Source: Mesaphorura yosii
Taxonomy: Eukaryota; Arthropoda; Collembola; Poduromorpha; Tullbergiidae
Length of the DNA: 64,000 nt
NCBI GenBank assembly: GCA_009869945.1
Contig: WIXG01000046.1
Coordinates: 1 to 64,000, forward strand
Reading direction: 5' to 3'
A model generated the notes under the pieces. The model did not search any database, had not been told where the DNA came from, and saw only the letters and a list, made by a program, of their open reading frames with translations. Of this stretch, positions 1 to 39,400 are shown one piece after another (the stretch's first letter is position 1; each line of letters begins with the position of its first letter). Both the position numbers and the translations under genes were made by a program.

Positions 1-3000
1 TGAATACAAATGCACTTAAAACTTTGCATCGGCAGGCAACTGATAACGCATTCTAAAATGAAATGTCTTGGGGTCTTCGTTCATGTAAACGAGTAACACA
101 ACTCGAGCAATTTGTTCTAGTTTGCGTTGTCATGGAAAAGTTTCTTCAGAATTTGTTTTGCCTTTTCTTGACGTGTGTTTTAAACTTGCACTTGAGTGGA
201 GTGGCTGCGGCGGAGTTTCAGTGTGCTTGACATCCGACATGAAAAATAAGATATGGAATGAAGGAGGCGAGCAAGACAAATACAAATACCACGTTCGAAT
301 TTAATTGTATTTATATTTGCATACTTGAAATGCTATAATCTGATTGCCAGTATTGCTTCGAAACTTCCGTAAAGAGCGAGGTTGGTGCAGAGGCGTCAGA
401 GATAAACATTCAGGTGCAGCAGTTGTGCACGTGCGTTCTCTTCCTTGTCGATACTATAGAAAGTGGGATGGTGGCGGTAACGTCATGAATAAAAACTTGG
501 CTGATTTTAAACGTGGCGCTTCCTTCCTGTTTCCCTTTTCATGATTCCAAGCACAGACGCCGCTCCACGCGTACACCTTTGAATTTGAAATGTGATTTAT
601 TGACGTGCGCGCAAAACTTTCTCAGGAAATGGGTAATAGAATGGCAAAGATAAAGTGAAAGTCAAAGTTGTTTCAAGTTTTAGAATCCAGTACAGAGAAA
701 CGATTACATCTTCTTCTGTTCTTTGCACAAAAGAGACAAAGTGACTGATGTGTAACTTTTGTTTGTCGAGTTGGTTTCTTCTTCCAGCCATACAGCGACT
801 TTCGTATTCGTAAGAAATGTGTACAAATTAAGCTTTTTGTTTACTCCCAAACTTTTTTATTATTCATACGCGAATTTTGTTCTGCCTACGAGTTTTAAGT
901 AAAGTGCATCGGTTATCTTGGCGAGCAGCACTCGCAGAGGGCAACTCTTGAAGAATGAGACGCAGGTAGCACGAGTCGGTATGAAGTTGGGGATGGCAAG
1001 GAAATGAGATGAAAATTATAGGTAAACACGTGAACTCTAAGAAAGCACGCGCGGCATACTCTGGCGACGTGGCTAAGTTCAGCTGGCTTGAAATAACAAA
1101 GAATTGGATACCGCACCCTGTGTTCACGTTCTCAACGGCAGTGACGTATCAAGCGAGTAATTCTTTGTCATTTCAAAGAGGTCAATGAAGCATCAAATTA
1201 GAATAAGAAAATATACGCCATGTTTTCCGTGGGCAAAGTCGTGCATCACAGCAGCAGCTGCCTGCTAACTGTTGTAATAACCATTTTGTAGGATGCACGA
1301 AGGCTGATGTGTAATTTTTAGTTTACATAATGTTGAGAGGTTAAACCGAGGTAATTTATTTTCTCCTTTCTTTCCTTGGAATCATTTTTTTGCGATTTTG
1401 CACTTGGCTTCACTTGTGTAGCAAGCAAGCACAAAACAAACATGAGAAAAGCGACGCATAATGTTGCTGGTTGGGCGTAATATGTTTTAATCCAAGTTTC
1501 GTGCCAACATGCAATCGAGTTCCCGTGTGGTAGCAATACACGAACCAGTCTGTTCCTTTCGCTGTTTGCTCATTAATTTGCAATGAATTTTGCATACGGG
1601 TCTAAACCAATTTTCTCTTTTAAATTCGTAACATCATTTCAAGGTCCTTTTCAAATCGCAAGTCTGATCTATTGTCCCATCGTAAGTCGAGTGTCCATTA
1701 TTTCCTGTCCGACAAGGATATCAGTCTTCCTTCTGGATACCTCATCCCAGGGCACTTTCCATGTATTATCTTGTAATCGTTTCAAAGAAGAGCCAGAAGC
1801 GCAGCTCATCAGTAATTTTCTCTCTCTCGAACCCTTCACACGGAGAAAGGTTTCGTTTGTGTTCAATTTGATTCCAGGGATGGCCAGCAGGAAGAGTCGA
1901 CGTACGTACGAAGGAAAGTTATACAATTTCGATCGAAGAAAACGGATAGGCAGTTGGGAATTGCGTATCATATATTTATTAGAGTCCACGTCCAGTAAGC
2001 AAGCAAGAGCTGCGCCAACACATTAATATTGATTCGGATTTTTGACTGACATGAGAACCAGCACTAGAATTAGAATAAATTTGATACCGGGTGGATGGGT
2101 GTTTTACTTTCTTACATTTCGTGCAGTTGTCCCTTTGAACTCGCTGACTCAGCATGACACCACTTTGTTCTGGCAAGCTGGTAAATATGTTTGTTCTTCG
2201 AAGCATTATGATGATTTAGAAGCTGGCCTGTTTACCGTTTTGAAAGCATCTATTTTTAAGTCAACTTTCGCCTTTCGTTGCTGTTCATTTCGTTTGCTGT
2301 TGCTGTTTGTTCAGGATCGTCTTCAAAACGCAAAAAAAAACTTATTGAGGTAATAAAATTCTTAAAAGATAAGGGAATGGCTTCTGCAAAGTCAGAGATA
2401 AAGGACGAAATGGTTCACTCAATTCTCGAATTAATCTGAAATTATGTTCAACATATTTTTACTGCGCCTCGCGGTGAAGGCGAAACACAGGGAGAAAAGT
2501 CGGCCTACGTTCTACTATAAGTGTGGCAAGTGTTGCATTTGTGAGAAGTTGCTTTCATCAATATTGCACATCCTGATTAGTTTCTCGTTTCTGGTATCCT
2601 GTTAGAGACGGAATTATGTTTGGGTCGAGCAGGAATTACGCTGCCGGCTGCTCGTGACCTCATATTTCGCAAAGGCTTAGCAAGCAGATGGAGAAAGCCC
2701 ACCGTGTGTGCTATTTACTTTCTATCGTTGCTTGGGGTTATGCTATGATTGTGCGGTGTGTGCCGGCAGCAGAGAGAAAGGAGAAAGCAGAAATAAGCAG
2801 TCAGAGGAAACCAGACGGCATTATTGAAAGAAAGAAATTAAATTCCAGAACGCTCGTGCAGGGCTTGTTTGAGGTCTTAATGCAGGATATTAATCTATTT
2901 TTGAAGCTTCCATTTAAATTGCTGCAAATTATACTCCGCATCACCGACTACCCATTTAATGGCATAAACGTACTCAAATAATGGTACGGCATCGCTGAGC

Positions 3001-6000
3001 TGGAATTAGGTTAACACGGCCTTAGACAGGCAGACGAGCGGCAAGCAGTGCACCTTTTTCCATGCCAGTAACCACGGAATGAGTCTACAGACTACGGGGC
3101 TTGATGGAATTAGTAATTATGCATACTTTCACTCGGTGGAGAAAAGAGAACATTACATCACGTAATCTATTTTTATTCTCGCCTCCTAAAGCGAATGCTG
3201 ATCTCAAACAAAACGGTTAAGATGCTTTAAAGACATTGTCCACAATCCTCCGAGGTAAGCTGCTGATGGGTCGTGGCCTTACATGTCCCGATTCATTTTA
3301 TTCTGATTCCGTTTTATGAAAACGTGGTTTTCATGTTTGACTGCGTAACAATCTCTGCTCTCAGGCTCATTTTCTTTAAAATTATGCAATCAGGGAAGAA
3401 AAATGTCATCGCTATCCCCAAGGGCTTGCTGTTTTATGAGCCCACGTTCAGAAAACGTGAAACGAGCTAAATTCGCTTCAATAATGAGTACGCAACCTGA
3501 AAAACACAGTTTTCTTTCTTGCTTTGCATGCAGATGAAATTAAAGACGGACTTAATTGTCATCCTTTTGCGTTGTGGCGTCTGCTTTGCCGACAAAGTGA
3601 TAACGTGCAAGGAGAATAATAATAATTACGCTAGTAAATGTCTGGTAGTGCAGTCACAGTTCTAATGTCTTAATTACTAGTGTCTCGAGTATCGCAGCAG
3701 GCGACCAAAGTCATCAAAACACAACCCAGGATAGCGTTAATTATAGTCTTGATGAGTACGACGGCAGTCCGTTTTCTGATGATGTTGGTTATTACAAGGT
3801 CTTATGAAAATGAAAGATGAAAATAAATGGTTACTACGAAAAGAATAAAAATATGTCCACTCATTTTCTAGATTTCGACTTTTACTGCATGAATCGTCTA
3901 TCTTTATGGATGTGACTACTCTTGCGTTAAATGTGTTTCACTGTACTGAATGAAAGCAGGTTCCTAAAATATCACAGAGTAAAACCGGAGGATCTGTAAA
4001 GCTATAGAAAAGACAGACTCATCAAATTCTGCTAATATTTAGGCACCAAATGACTTTTCGAGTTCGAGCTCATAAAATTATACGCATTTGGTTCTAGTTT
4101 AAGCATATTAACTCCTGCCTCATTCCTGTAAGTATCTGCTTGGCCTGTAATAGGAGCAATTACAAGAATGCGAATAAAATTGTGACGTCTGGAAGTCATT
4201 TGCGCAGTAAATTATTGTAATGGCACTAAATTGTTAACGAACCATAAATAATTAAAGGTCACCTTCGTATTTTCTTTGGTAGCCCGTTGAAGCTATAGCT
4301 GACGAATTCATACCCATGTATGGGCATTGCATACACATCACGCTGGAATAAGACGAAGCACTGTTAATATAATTGAAAAATCGCTAATTGATGTTATATA
4401 AAGTTCTCAGAGTGTAAAACTGCATGAGGTATTTTCAATTTTTCACACCACGTCTACACTGATTACGGCTTGGCGTGTTTCGCTTCGGTTATCAATCATT
4501 TTGTCGCGAACGCGGTACAGTGCAGAGCTAAAGTGTGTCCGTCCAGCACGGCGCCACTGCCGTTGGCAAGGCCAAAGCACGAATAGTGCAAATGCACGTC
4601 TTGCTATCTTAGTATTGCGCTCGATCTTGATTGAAAAGTTCCGAAATTACAAATGACGAATAATGTTATCGCTGCTGTTATAAACATAACTGATAGGTCC
4701 CAAACAATGCCAGATCGCGATCGGCCAGATGATTGTGCTTATAAAAAGTTATGGCTCTTTGCCTTTTGGAGATGTTGGCATGCACTGTGTTCTTCATCTT
4801 CGGTGTCTTTACAAACATTATTGATTTTGGCAAGGATCCTGCTTCGGTTAAATAACCGTTTACTACCATCCCAATCATCATCACTTCATTTGCTCCTCTT
4901 TGCGGCTTCTTCCTTATCTGACCGCGCATAAGGGCGCGTCCTTTGTATTGCACTCGGTTTATTATTATTTGATCACAATAGATCTTTATTGTTATTTGCT
5001 ATCTACGCCACGTTCAGGGTTTACTTAACATGAAAAATAGTTTCCTCGCCCTTCTGACTTATCTGTCGCCAATGATCTCCTTTCCATAGAAGAAGACAAA
5101 AGAGAAAGCAATTAAATAGGATAGGAGCTGGCAAGAAGCAATGCAGGCAACGAGTCATTAGGTTTACGGACGAGGAGCTTCTCCATGTGCTGTGGCTAGG
5201 TTCTTGGCAAAATAATTCCATAATGTAAATACACAGCGAAATGTGCATGTTATGTGGCTCATGTTGTGCGAGTAGTGAATATTAAGTTTCCTACGAAATA
5301 ACTATCCATTTGCACGGACGCATGAACGACTTATAATCCTGAAGGAAGACACGCAATTTATAATTTTGCACACGAACGGAAAGCGAAGCGTCTAAATGGA
5401 ATGCAATGAGGGCAGTTGATAAATTGAGCGCAAGTGGAGGCAGTAATTATGGAAGCTTATTTCCTAACCCAATGCTTGTCTGTGTATAACCGCCAAGCAA
5501 AAGGTTCCAAGCTAAAGTAACCTTCGCCAACACCGTGATGCAATTATGTTATTGTTTATCTTTTCCTGTCGGTGCCCATAAACCGCGGGAACCTGTTGCC
5601 AACCTGCCCATTCATAGCTTGTGAGCTTTATGGCTAAAGAGATAAGCGTATCTTCAGGAGTGACGTGGAATTTTAATTCGGTTATATGAGGTGTAAGGAG
5701 AAAACATTACCGTGTTGATAGTTGATTGGTCATTTTACTTAGGGAAGTGTATTATTTTCCGACGTGGGCTGCATGCGCTCTGTTATATTTTCTGTCGTGA
5801 TATTTGAACTACTTTTATCTTTTGCTTTATGCCTTTCGTATTCGGAACGATGACGGAATAATAAGCGATAATTGCGGAGACTCGATTAGAACGTCGCAAT
5901 GCTTGCATTTTTCATAATTATTAGCTGGACAGGCGGACAACGCAAAGTATGGCATAAGTTGAAACGCCAAAAATCAATACGTCATTTCGTAGCTACAAGA

Positions 6001-8657
6001 CAAGATATCATGTTTGAGGTTCTTACTACATTACGTAAATGGTTGTGTCACTGCACTGACAAAAGCAAAGGAAAATTCTTGACATGAATTGGTTCATGTT
6101 AGAAGACGGTGAAAGTCGTACTCGAGCATTGCAGCATGTGCAGGTATTGCTGGGCACTTCAGCTGGGCGTTTAATACGTGTCCTTAGGATTCACAATATT
6201 AACATGCACCCCTTGCCTTGTTCTTGTGATGGATGTTTGCGTCTGGCGTCTTGTGCTGGATCCTCCCATAAATTACTCCAGGACTAGCTGGATTTGAGGA
6301 TAAACGGTTTCTGTAATCTGCGTTTACTTTGGTTTGGGGCCACGAATACATTTTCGCATGCGTCTTCAGCTCTGAGTACAGCAGTGTAGCGTTTGATTTT
6401 CCTTTCGCTGCACTGAAGAAGTGGTATCGCAGGACTTGCACAAAGATGTTATCTTTTGAGTAGTGTTTCGCCTTCTGAATTTATTCCGGTTATCTGAAAG
6501 TTTGCATAAAAATTAAACAGGAAGTTTCCTGCAACTCGGGCAAACTTGTCGTCCACTGGTAGTCATTAAGGAAATGTTTGCTCTGTGAAACCACAAGACA
6601 GGAGCAGAGATAAGTCCCAGAATGGAAGAAGTGGAACGTGAGCTGCATTTCATTAACGAGGGCCGTGGCTTGATGACCTGTGCTGGATTGCAGTGCACGT
6701 GTGGCGATAAGAGAAAGCTCGGCATGGGCACTGTGCAGGGCAGGCAGAGTCGTAACCTGCAATTATTTACGACTTCTTTTCTTCTCATTCCATTTCTAAT
6801 GCTCAGTCTTGCCAACTTGTCAATGTTTAGTTTCCGTGCTGCTGACTTTGACGACCCAGTCAATCGGTCCTAATGGCAGTGACGCCAGCCAGAAATGGCA
6901 CGTACGCAGCCAAGATCCGCAGTCGCAAATGTTTTCATTTCCCAGGAAGAGTTCAAGTTGCGGCACTCTGTCGTTAGGTAGCCGCGTTGTATTATTAATG
7001 GTAGATGTGCGTGCATTCATGTTGTTTCCATTTCGCTGATGCTGCTATGCTGCCTACATGGAGAAGGATAAGCGACATGAATACATTATACAAGAGCAAA
7101 AGGCTCCGGTTGGCTCCTTTTACTTCACTGACTTTTGTCGACGTGTGCGTTCCAGCTAAAACTCCTACCGACCGGGGTATTCTTTATTATAGGCGTTATC
7201 AAGCAACTAAAACAAATTCCTTTGCATAGTTGTATTTTTAAAAATCGATACGTTCAATTAAATTAAAGGGAAATGAAACGCTCTGTTACGATGTGAATTG
7301 AAGTAGGCCACGAGCACAACGGCAGACGAGCAATGCGATTTGAGTGCAGAAGTTAATAACAAGTGTCAATAAAATATTTAAACCTCACAATTTCTCTCGA
7401 CTTGCCCATACAGCTCTGTGCAGAGTGCCAACATGGCAATACTGTCTGCTATGGGCTGTGAATAGTTCTGGAGCACCTGATGAAGTTCGTGAATTATGAA
7501 TTCATTGCTCCACCAGAAGTCTGCAGCCCGAAACGCGGCGGCCACCTGACTTTTTTCACTGAGAACGCTAAATTACGAGCTGCCCGTTAAACATTTCTTT
7601 CTTTCTTTATTACATAATAAAAAGGGCAGAAGAAAGAAAGCCATGGTCAGGCCAAGCTGGCATGTTAATGTCCAGTCCGCATTTATAACTCGCGTTCGCG
7701 TTTATTATTTATCTCATTTTTGTATGTTGAGCAGGCATGAGGCGAGTCAACACTCGCCGAAATTAAACACGCGAGTGTCACGCCTGAATTTCCGCGCCAT
7801 AAATTCCGACTAATTCGTTTTGAGTCCCCCTTAATTACCTGTCAGTTCGAGCTAAACGAGACGCGAGGTTTTTATGCAAAGAACGGTGTCAGGTGACAAA
7901 CCAAGCAAGCAGTGATTAGATACGAGGCAATTCAGACCGTAAAAGTAGCTCAGCAGGTTATAACAAGCCTCTGAGTCGGATTATTTAAAATTCCGTTGAA
8001 TTAACGGGAATTGAAGGTGTTCCAAAAAGTGCCCAGTATTACCCACTGAGTTCACTCACTCACATTAGCCGTTGCAGTGCGTAACGTATTCAATTGAGAA
8101 ATAGAAAGCGCTGTTCACCATTCACCTCAGGAGTTTATATTTGCGGAACATGTCACGCTTACGCTTGGCGTTATTTCTCAGGAAAGCGAAGGGAATGCTA
8201 CGATGGAGCACGATTTCTGCCACAACTGAATCCTGTTTGTATTTTCGCGTACATACCTCACTCACCACTCACTCCTTCGTTTGCTGCCACTTTCTCCTGG
8301 CCAGTGCACTGCTGCGTAGGAAAAGTGGTGGCTGTGCTGGTCCCAAATTGTTGTGCAACTCGTGCACGACACACTGAGACGCAAACAGTTCGGTCTACGA
8401 TGAACGTATCATGTAATCATAGTGAATGTTCGTGTTCATGACTTTTATGTTCCCAATTGGATTATTTCGAACTCCGCGACGTCTGAAAGCGAAAGTCTAC
8501 ACGCTTGGTGTTGTGTTGTGCAGCGGTTATTGCTCTCGTCCGTGTGTGCTAATAAAAATGAGAAGGTAAAAAATCAGAAGAAATGAAGGTCGTAATTCTG
8601 CCAACTCCAATAATAAAAGTCCGGGACTTTCAAGACGTGGTCCGCCTCGGGCCGTAG
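1..8657. other. 5' flank or upstream intron of unc-13, no recognised gene
   Basis: No reading frame here resembles a known family. The longest open frames (for example 1583-2026 on + and 1669-1989 on -) overlap each other on opposite strands and look random. The DNA is AT-rich with many TAATTA-type words, a short polypyrimidine/polypurine inverted repeat near 7594-7640 and scattered GCAAGCAAGC words (1421-1430, 1996-2008, 7902-7910). Promoters or non-coding first exons of unc-13 could lie here, but nothing decides that. Confidence 0.5.
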
Positions 8658-8726
8658 TTCAAATGCGCAGACATCCTCCTGGCCTCGGAAAATGGCCTAA
8701 AACTGCTGAGATTTCTCCAGGCGATA

Positions 8727-33469
<24,743 letters not shown>

Positions 33470-36400
33470 ATATCACAGAATTTTCAACTCTGCACTCAAG
33501 AATTTATGCCTCGTGTAAGGTTATAAATTTGATATTGCTTCAGTCTGTCTAATGCAAGGAAACTGCACTCAGATTAAGACTACATGCATAGATTGCATAA
33601 GATTCCGGATTGATGGCAATAACCTAATTCTAATATTTTTACTCACTTCGTTAGGCTGGCATTATCGCCACGTTGATATTGTTAAAACTGACAATTTCAA
33701 GAAGGGCTCACAACGCTAACTTTTCTATCGAAGTGATAGTGAAGTACTAGTATCAATTATCCTTTTATTTACAGCATTTACGCCACCATACCATACGCCA
33801 TATAAAAACTATCACGAGCTGAAACAAGCAAGCAAGAGGAGGAATATCCCTCGATGTACCTGCTAAACTCGACACGCCGAAAAGGATTGAGTCAGCGCGC
33901 AACAACTTAACACTCCTGCAAAATGGCTGGACATCTGATGTTTGCATGACCAAAAGTGAGCCGTATTGGTTTTTGTGTAATTACAAATGCCGTCGAGTCA
34001 CTCACCCTCACTTAACAGCGATAAAACAAGAACCCTGCATCCCGAAGTTGCAGAAACTATCTCACGCCATGGTTTGCTAACTATTGTTTCAGTCAAGTAG
34101 GACTTAGCAATACACTTCCTTTTAATAATCATGTTGTTTCCATTGTACATATCTCACTGAAATTAAGAAAAGAGCTGCGACTGCGAGCGGGTTATTGAAA
34201 TAATTGAAAATGAAGGCTTGCTCGTAATTCAAATCATGAAAACCCAGCAATGACAGTAAAAGACGTGCTGACTTGTTCGCCTAACCTTTATCATTTGGTT
34301 CATCAACACAGTGATTGATCTGTGCCGTTGATGAAATCTTATCAATAAATTAGTTGTAGAAGCATGCGTGTGAGACGGCATTGATCTGAAGCTGTGAACT
34401 GAACGTTAATGTGAGAAAACTAAGAAACTGCTTGTGACTTTGCAATATGATCGCTCGCTAAATTATTGTTGTATAAATACAGATAGATGTACCTACAAAC
34501 CACAAAGTGACTAAACCACCTACGGATTTCCCGACACTACAATAACGATATGAAAGAGTTCTGCTAGACTTAAGATACCGTTAAGTGACATTTGATTAAA
34601 GTGTGTAATTCAACTCTGACCAATTGTTGCCATTCCTTCCCTGTCTCTCCTTGCGAGTATTAGGTTTGAGTATTGTCAACAATAACTGTAAGCATTTCTA
34701 AGACGAAAAAAAGGTGCTACTATTAAGAAAAGTGTGTGCGATGTGGGCCTGTGCTATTGAACTTTGGAGGTGCAAACTTTGATATGCGTAATCTAATAAA
34801 GTCTGTTTATATGCATCACAGGAATAATATCAGTGTTTCCTTCTTTCTCAAATTATATTTTACTGTTAACTACATTAATAAGAAAATAATGTCAATTTTT
34901 ACATATCTTCACAAAACAAGAATAATCACGCAAACTCAGACAAACATCTATCAAGTACGTGTAATGACTACTAAGTAAGGATCTATGCGAAAGTAAGTGG
35001 TGTAACCCTGGAACCTTTCTCGTGGATTCGTTCAATTGGTTTCCATCAGTTTTATTGCATTCATAGGTCGTAAATCGGTGTAGGACATCAATCGCAACTC
35101 AACCTTTACCACCTAATTTCAATACAATTTCAGTTTTCCAGTAAGTAAAGTATTATAAAAGGCTACCTTGTAAAATGTATTTTAGTGTTCTAGCGAATTA
35201 GTTTTATGGTAGAATTTTAGTGCTTCGCCAGAGTATTAAAGAATGACACATTTTTCATCATCTCATTGTTATACTTAACATTAAGACGGAATTGATTACT
35301 TGTTCGTACATTTTAAATCGTCTAGAGTGTGTTATTGTTCCATTGACTCCTCTCGTTGGTATCAAAAATTATCCATAATAAATAAATTAATTATATCGCA
35401 ACGTAAAACTGTGAGAGTGCGTTTATTTGCATGTGATAGGATTGGATGGCATTTTGTCACGAACACGACAAGTCGGATTTCAACGAAATTCTCGAAAAGG
35501 GAAAAATTCTGTCAGCTCGGTTGAAATCTTGCTTTATGCTGACTCGAACGCGACGCACAACAGCTCTTGTGCAATTTGATGAATTCCACACGGGCTTTGT
35601 GATGGTAATGCGTTATTATTTGTGAGATTCGAGTTGACACCTCAATCCTCTTTCCACAAGCATTGTATGCCCAATCAACCACCTTTTCACTCGTCTCTCT
35701 CACCTGTCTGCATTCCTCCCAAGAGTCACATCAGTTGGATGCCAAACAAGTTATCCCCTACACTTGACGGTATCATCCGAAATAAATTACCTGCGTCCAG
35801 TTATTATTCCACAAAGAAAAGGACGTCAAAAGCCTTAAAGTTTCCTTACATAGCTAAAACCTACAAAGACAGTCAGTCTATAATAGGAAAGGGTTGCTTT
35901 TCATATTCAGGACTTCACAACCTAAAAGAGGCTTAAAGTTTCCTCTAAAGTTGCAAGAATGCAAACACGGCACAAAGGTTAAGAAGAACCAAGAATTCAT
36001 TTTTTTTTATCTTTTTGTAAAGTCTCTTTCGGTTGCCTTTTGCTCTCTAGACTTTCTACTCAAGCGATTACGTGTGTAATCATTTTGGTTTTTTATTATT
36101 AAAAACCCAACCAAATTATTTACTTCAAAGATCAAAACTTCTTTTCCTTCGTCGGACCTTTATTTACTTGTGATTATTTTTCCGCGTTCAATGTAAATAA
36201 TGAGCTTTTTCCTTTAGAGACTTAAGAGTCATTTCGCTTTCGCCGCACTTGTACATCAGTCAGAAGCAAGAAGAAGAAGACTGCCTATGAACTCGAAGAG
36301 ACACACGTAATTTTAATATTTTGAAGCGGCCGACCACAATTTCGACACAGTCGGTTCGACGTCTTTGCGTCACGTCTACTGGTTCACGGAGTGATTTGAG

Positions 36401-39400
36401 AATTCTAACATTTGCATCACACTGTGCTTGACACCCGTCATGAAGATGGACATGCAAAATGAGTGTGACTGGGATTGACGTGTTGATAAAATTATTATAC
36501 GTTGTGTGAAGATGGAACGTGAGCTGCAAATGATATTGTATCGTAATAACAAGGCGGCGATTTGCCTGGAGTTCGAGCGCAGATGGTCGACTCAGCGCTA
36601 AATCGCAGCAATTCTTGCTTTACTGTGTTATGCCAGTCATGTGAGCTTTATTGTTTCTTACGAGGTGCTCACCCAAAGTGGTCAATGCTTTTAAAATACC
36701 AGCAGCCATCGCCAACCACTTATCGAGTGACAACGCTCAATGTTTTCTTGTTACTTCCAGATCTTGCTAACGTCCGACTCATGCAATTCTCCACACTTTA
36801 TTTTCAATCTAAGCGGTTACCCTTCGTTTTTCTCTGGACTCAATTGTTCCCTAAAATTTATTTCTTTTTAAAATCGAGTACATCACAGACTTACTCTGTT
36901 CCGACAGTCATATTCACACTTACTGAAATCATTTCAGCCTCAAAGGAAATAATTTGAAGTTTGACACGTCCCAAACATTTCATTAACATCTCATTGACAA
37001 GACAGGAAGCCAGACTGTCAGATGCAGATTGAATTTCGTTTGAGTTTTAAATCAACACAACAGTATTTTGAACATCAGTTCGGAAGACATGAGAAATTGC
37101 AATTTTCTGCGTGAATAACATCCAAGAACTATTCCGAATTAATTTCCAGGTAGCACTAGCATTCAAGCAAAGCATTGCACCCGTGGAATTGGATTGCCGA
37201 TCGATTGGTGAACTTTTTCTTAATTCAGGTTCCTGACAAACAAAGGATAATGGCACAATGCAAATCTCAAGTAGAGAAAACCATCATGAAGAAGAATGGA
37301 ACCATGCGATCATCACGAACGGCTATCCACAAGGAGTAGGCAGAACCCTGTTAAACGAGAAAAGAAATGAAATTTGGATTACAAAATAATGCGCATATAC
37401 ATACAACATGCCTCTTTCATTCCATCTTCTCTTTCCTAGTTTCGAAGTCATCATAAACGCAGCGTGAGACTATTCTTGGCAATATTCTTCAGTCGGAGGA
37501 CAACTTAATTTGAAGTTCCGTCAAGAGCTGGCTGAGGCTGTATACAAAGTGCCACTGCAGACAGTGGATACCCGATGCGATGAGGCAAACTGCTGCTTTG
37601 TTCTTCTCCACGCTTACCTTTCGAGCCTGTTTGGAAAATAAATGAGTTATTGAATGAAACTTTTCTTTCCAGCTTGAGCGTACCAGCTTGCAACCTGCCT
37701 ACGTCTTCCACGGAACATCATAATTAACCATTTGTTATTTTCCGTAAAATTGAAATGAGAAGAGCGGTTCGAGCTCGGGACACTCGAGTGGCGAAGGAGA
37801 TGTGAATCATTTGTTTAAAGTAAGAAATTTCAGGGCAGCAATAAACGGATAACGGACTCTCCATGGCCTCCACTCTACTTTTTGACTTGTGTATGCGAAG
37901 TTGCCTCTACCCTTCGACGCCTGCATTTACTGTACTCAGTCCACCGTTTCTCTTGGATCATCGGCATTGTTGGGTACCTTTTCTTGTAAACCCATCGCGA
38001 CCAATTATCTCGCCCAGCCTCATATTCGCTGTCACGTTAACCCTTGGATTACAACACATCTGCGCGTTAATGCTACCCTTTAAGTACTCCGTTCCTGTAA
38101 TTTCTCTCGTGTCTGTGTCATATCCGTATCGTTACCGCCACATCATTTCGGAATGGCTACATTGACGCATTGAACCAATCAAAAATTGGTGAAACTTGCG
38201 TTACGAGGGGCGAGTCAATATAATTAAATCGAATGCTCCTTAACCAGCAATGTGCTGCAATTATTCCTATGATGTTCAGTCAATTACAATAATGAAGTTG
38301 TAAATTATGAAACCCCATACCGAAAAGGAATGCAGCAAATTCCTAGAGCTTGAGAAAGCTCATAATTGTGGTGAGCAGGATTTATACATCTTTATTACGT
38401 GATAAACTTGAGACCTGAGAATTTTCAAGGTGTTATGGATTGTGTCCGAGGATAGCCATCACTTAATAACTTAATAATGCGTTCTCAAGCACTTCGTGGA
38501 ACCGAAAGCGACCACGAGAAACCTGAAACGATGATGATTATATTAAAGCAGACAGAATATAATGAGAGGAGACCGTAAAAAATTATTTCATAAATCTTTG
38601 AACATTAATTATATGCCTTTGCCGTAAAAGAGTGTAGCCGAGCCAAGTCCACTTTCCATACAGGCACTAATCCCACCGCCGCAAACTGCAATTCAAACGT
38701 ATACAGCTAAATTATCATTCGTGTACCTGCAAAGTCCATCTTTGTGTTTTCACGAGTTTGCCGACAGAACAAAAAAGTGTAAAAAACGCGAAAGAATAAA
38801 ATGCAGAAATACGCATGAATTGTCCTGTACTTTGTACTTAATCATTGTGATTATCATGTTCATCTTTGCTGTCGTGTCGCGCAGATTCCTTTGCAGCTCA
38901 GTGCAGACGCAGCAGAGGACATGATTTTCATTCATGTCACCCTTACAGGAATAATTATGGTGATTATTGCCAAAACATAAAATATCATTAATTTGTTGCT
39001 TCCACTACTTTCCTTTGCTATGCGCATTCGCTGTGAACCTTTCTGCTGCTTCAAACCAACCCTGCACTTGCACCGCGAGATGCGAGTGATATATTATGTA
39101 GATGAGTACTCTAACTCACTTGACTATAATTTTTCAAAGTCACATTGTCACATTACAATGACAGCCTTTTTATTATATTTTGTTGTAAACCCTTCTTGCT
39201 CTGACTTATTCATTACTTCAAGAACTTGAATTTAAATTTCAGGGGAGACGAAACAGAATGAACTCCTTGGCTTTCTCGTGCCACGATTATGATCCAATTA
39301 TTTCCTCTCAGCCTGCTTTGTATGTCGTATTCAAGTGCGAGATAAATTGATACAGATTTAATATCGCAGCGAAATCATTTCTTGTCCTGCAGGCTCGGGA

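Noticed and set aside
1583-2026. 147-codon open frame on + with a 106-codon frame opposite
   Set aside because: No recognisable domain, no splice or start context, and similar length is expected by chance in this much sequence.
6622-6873. 83-codon open frame with ATG and a hydrophobic end
   Set aside because: Looks slightly protein-like but has no family match and no supporting splice or promoter signals.
37863-38165. Two overlapping frames of 100 and 64 codons on +
   Set aside because: They compete in different frames and neither resembles a known protein.
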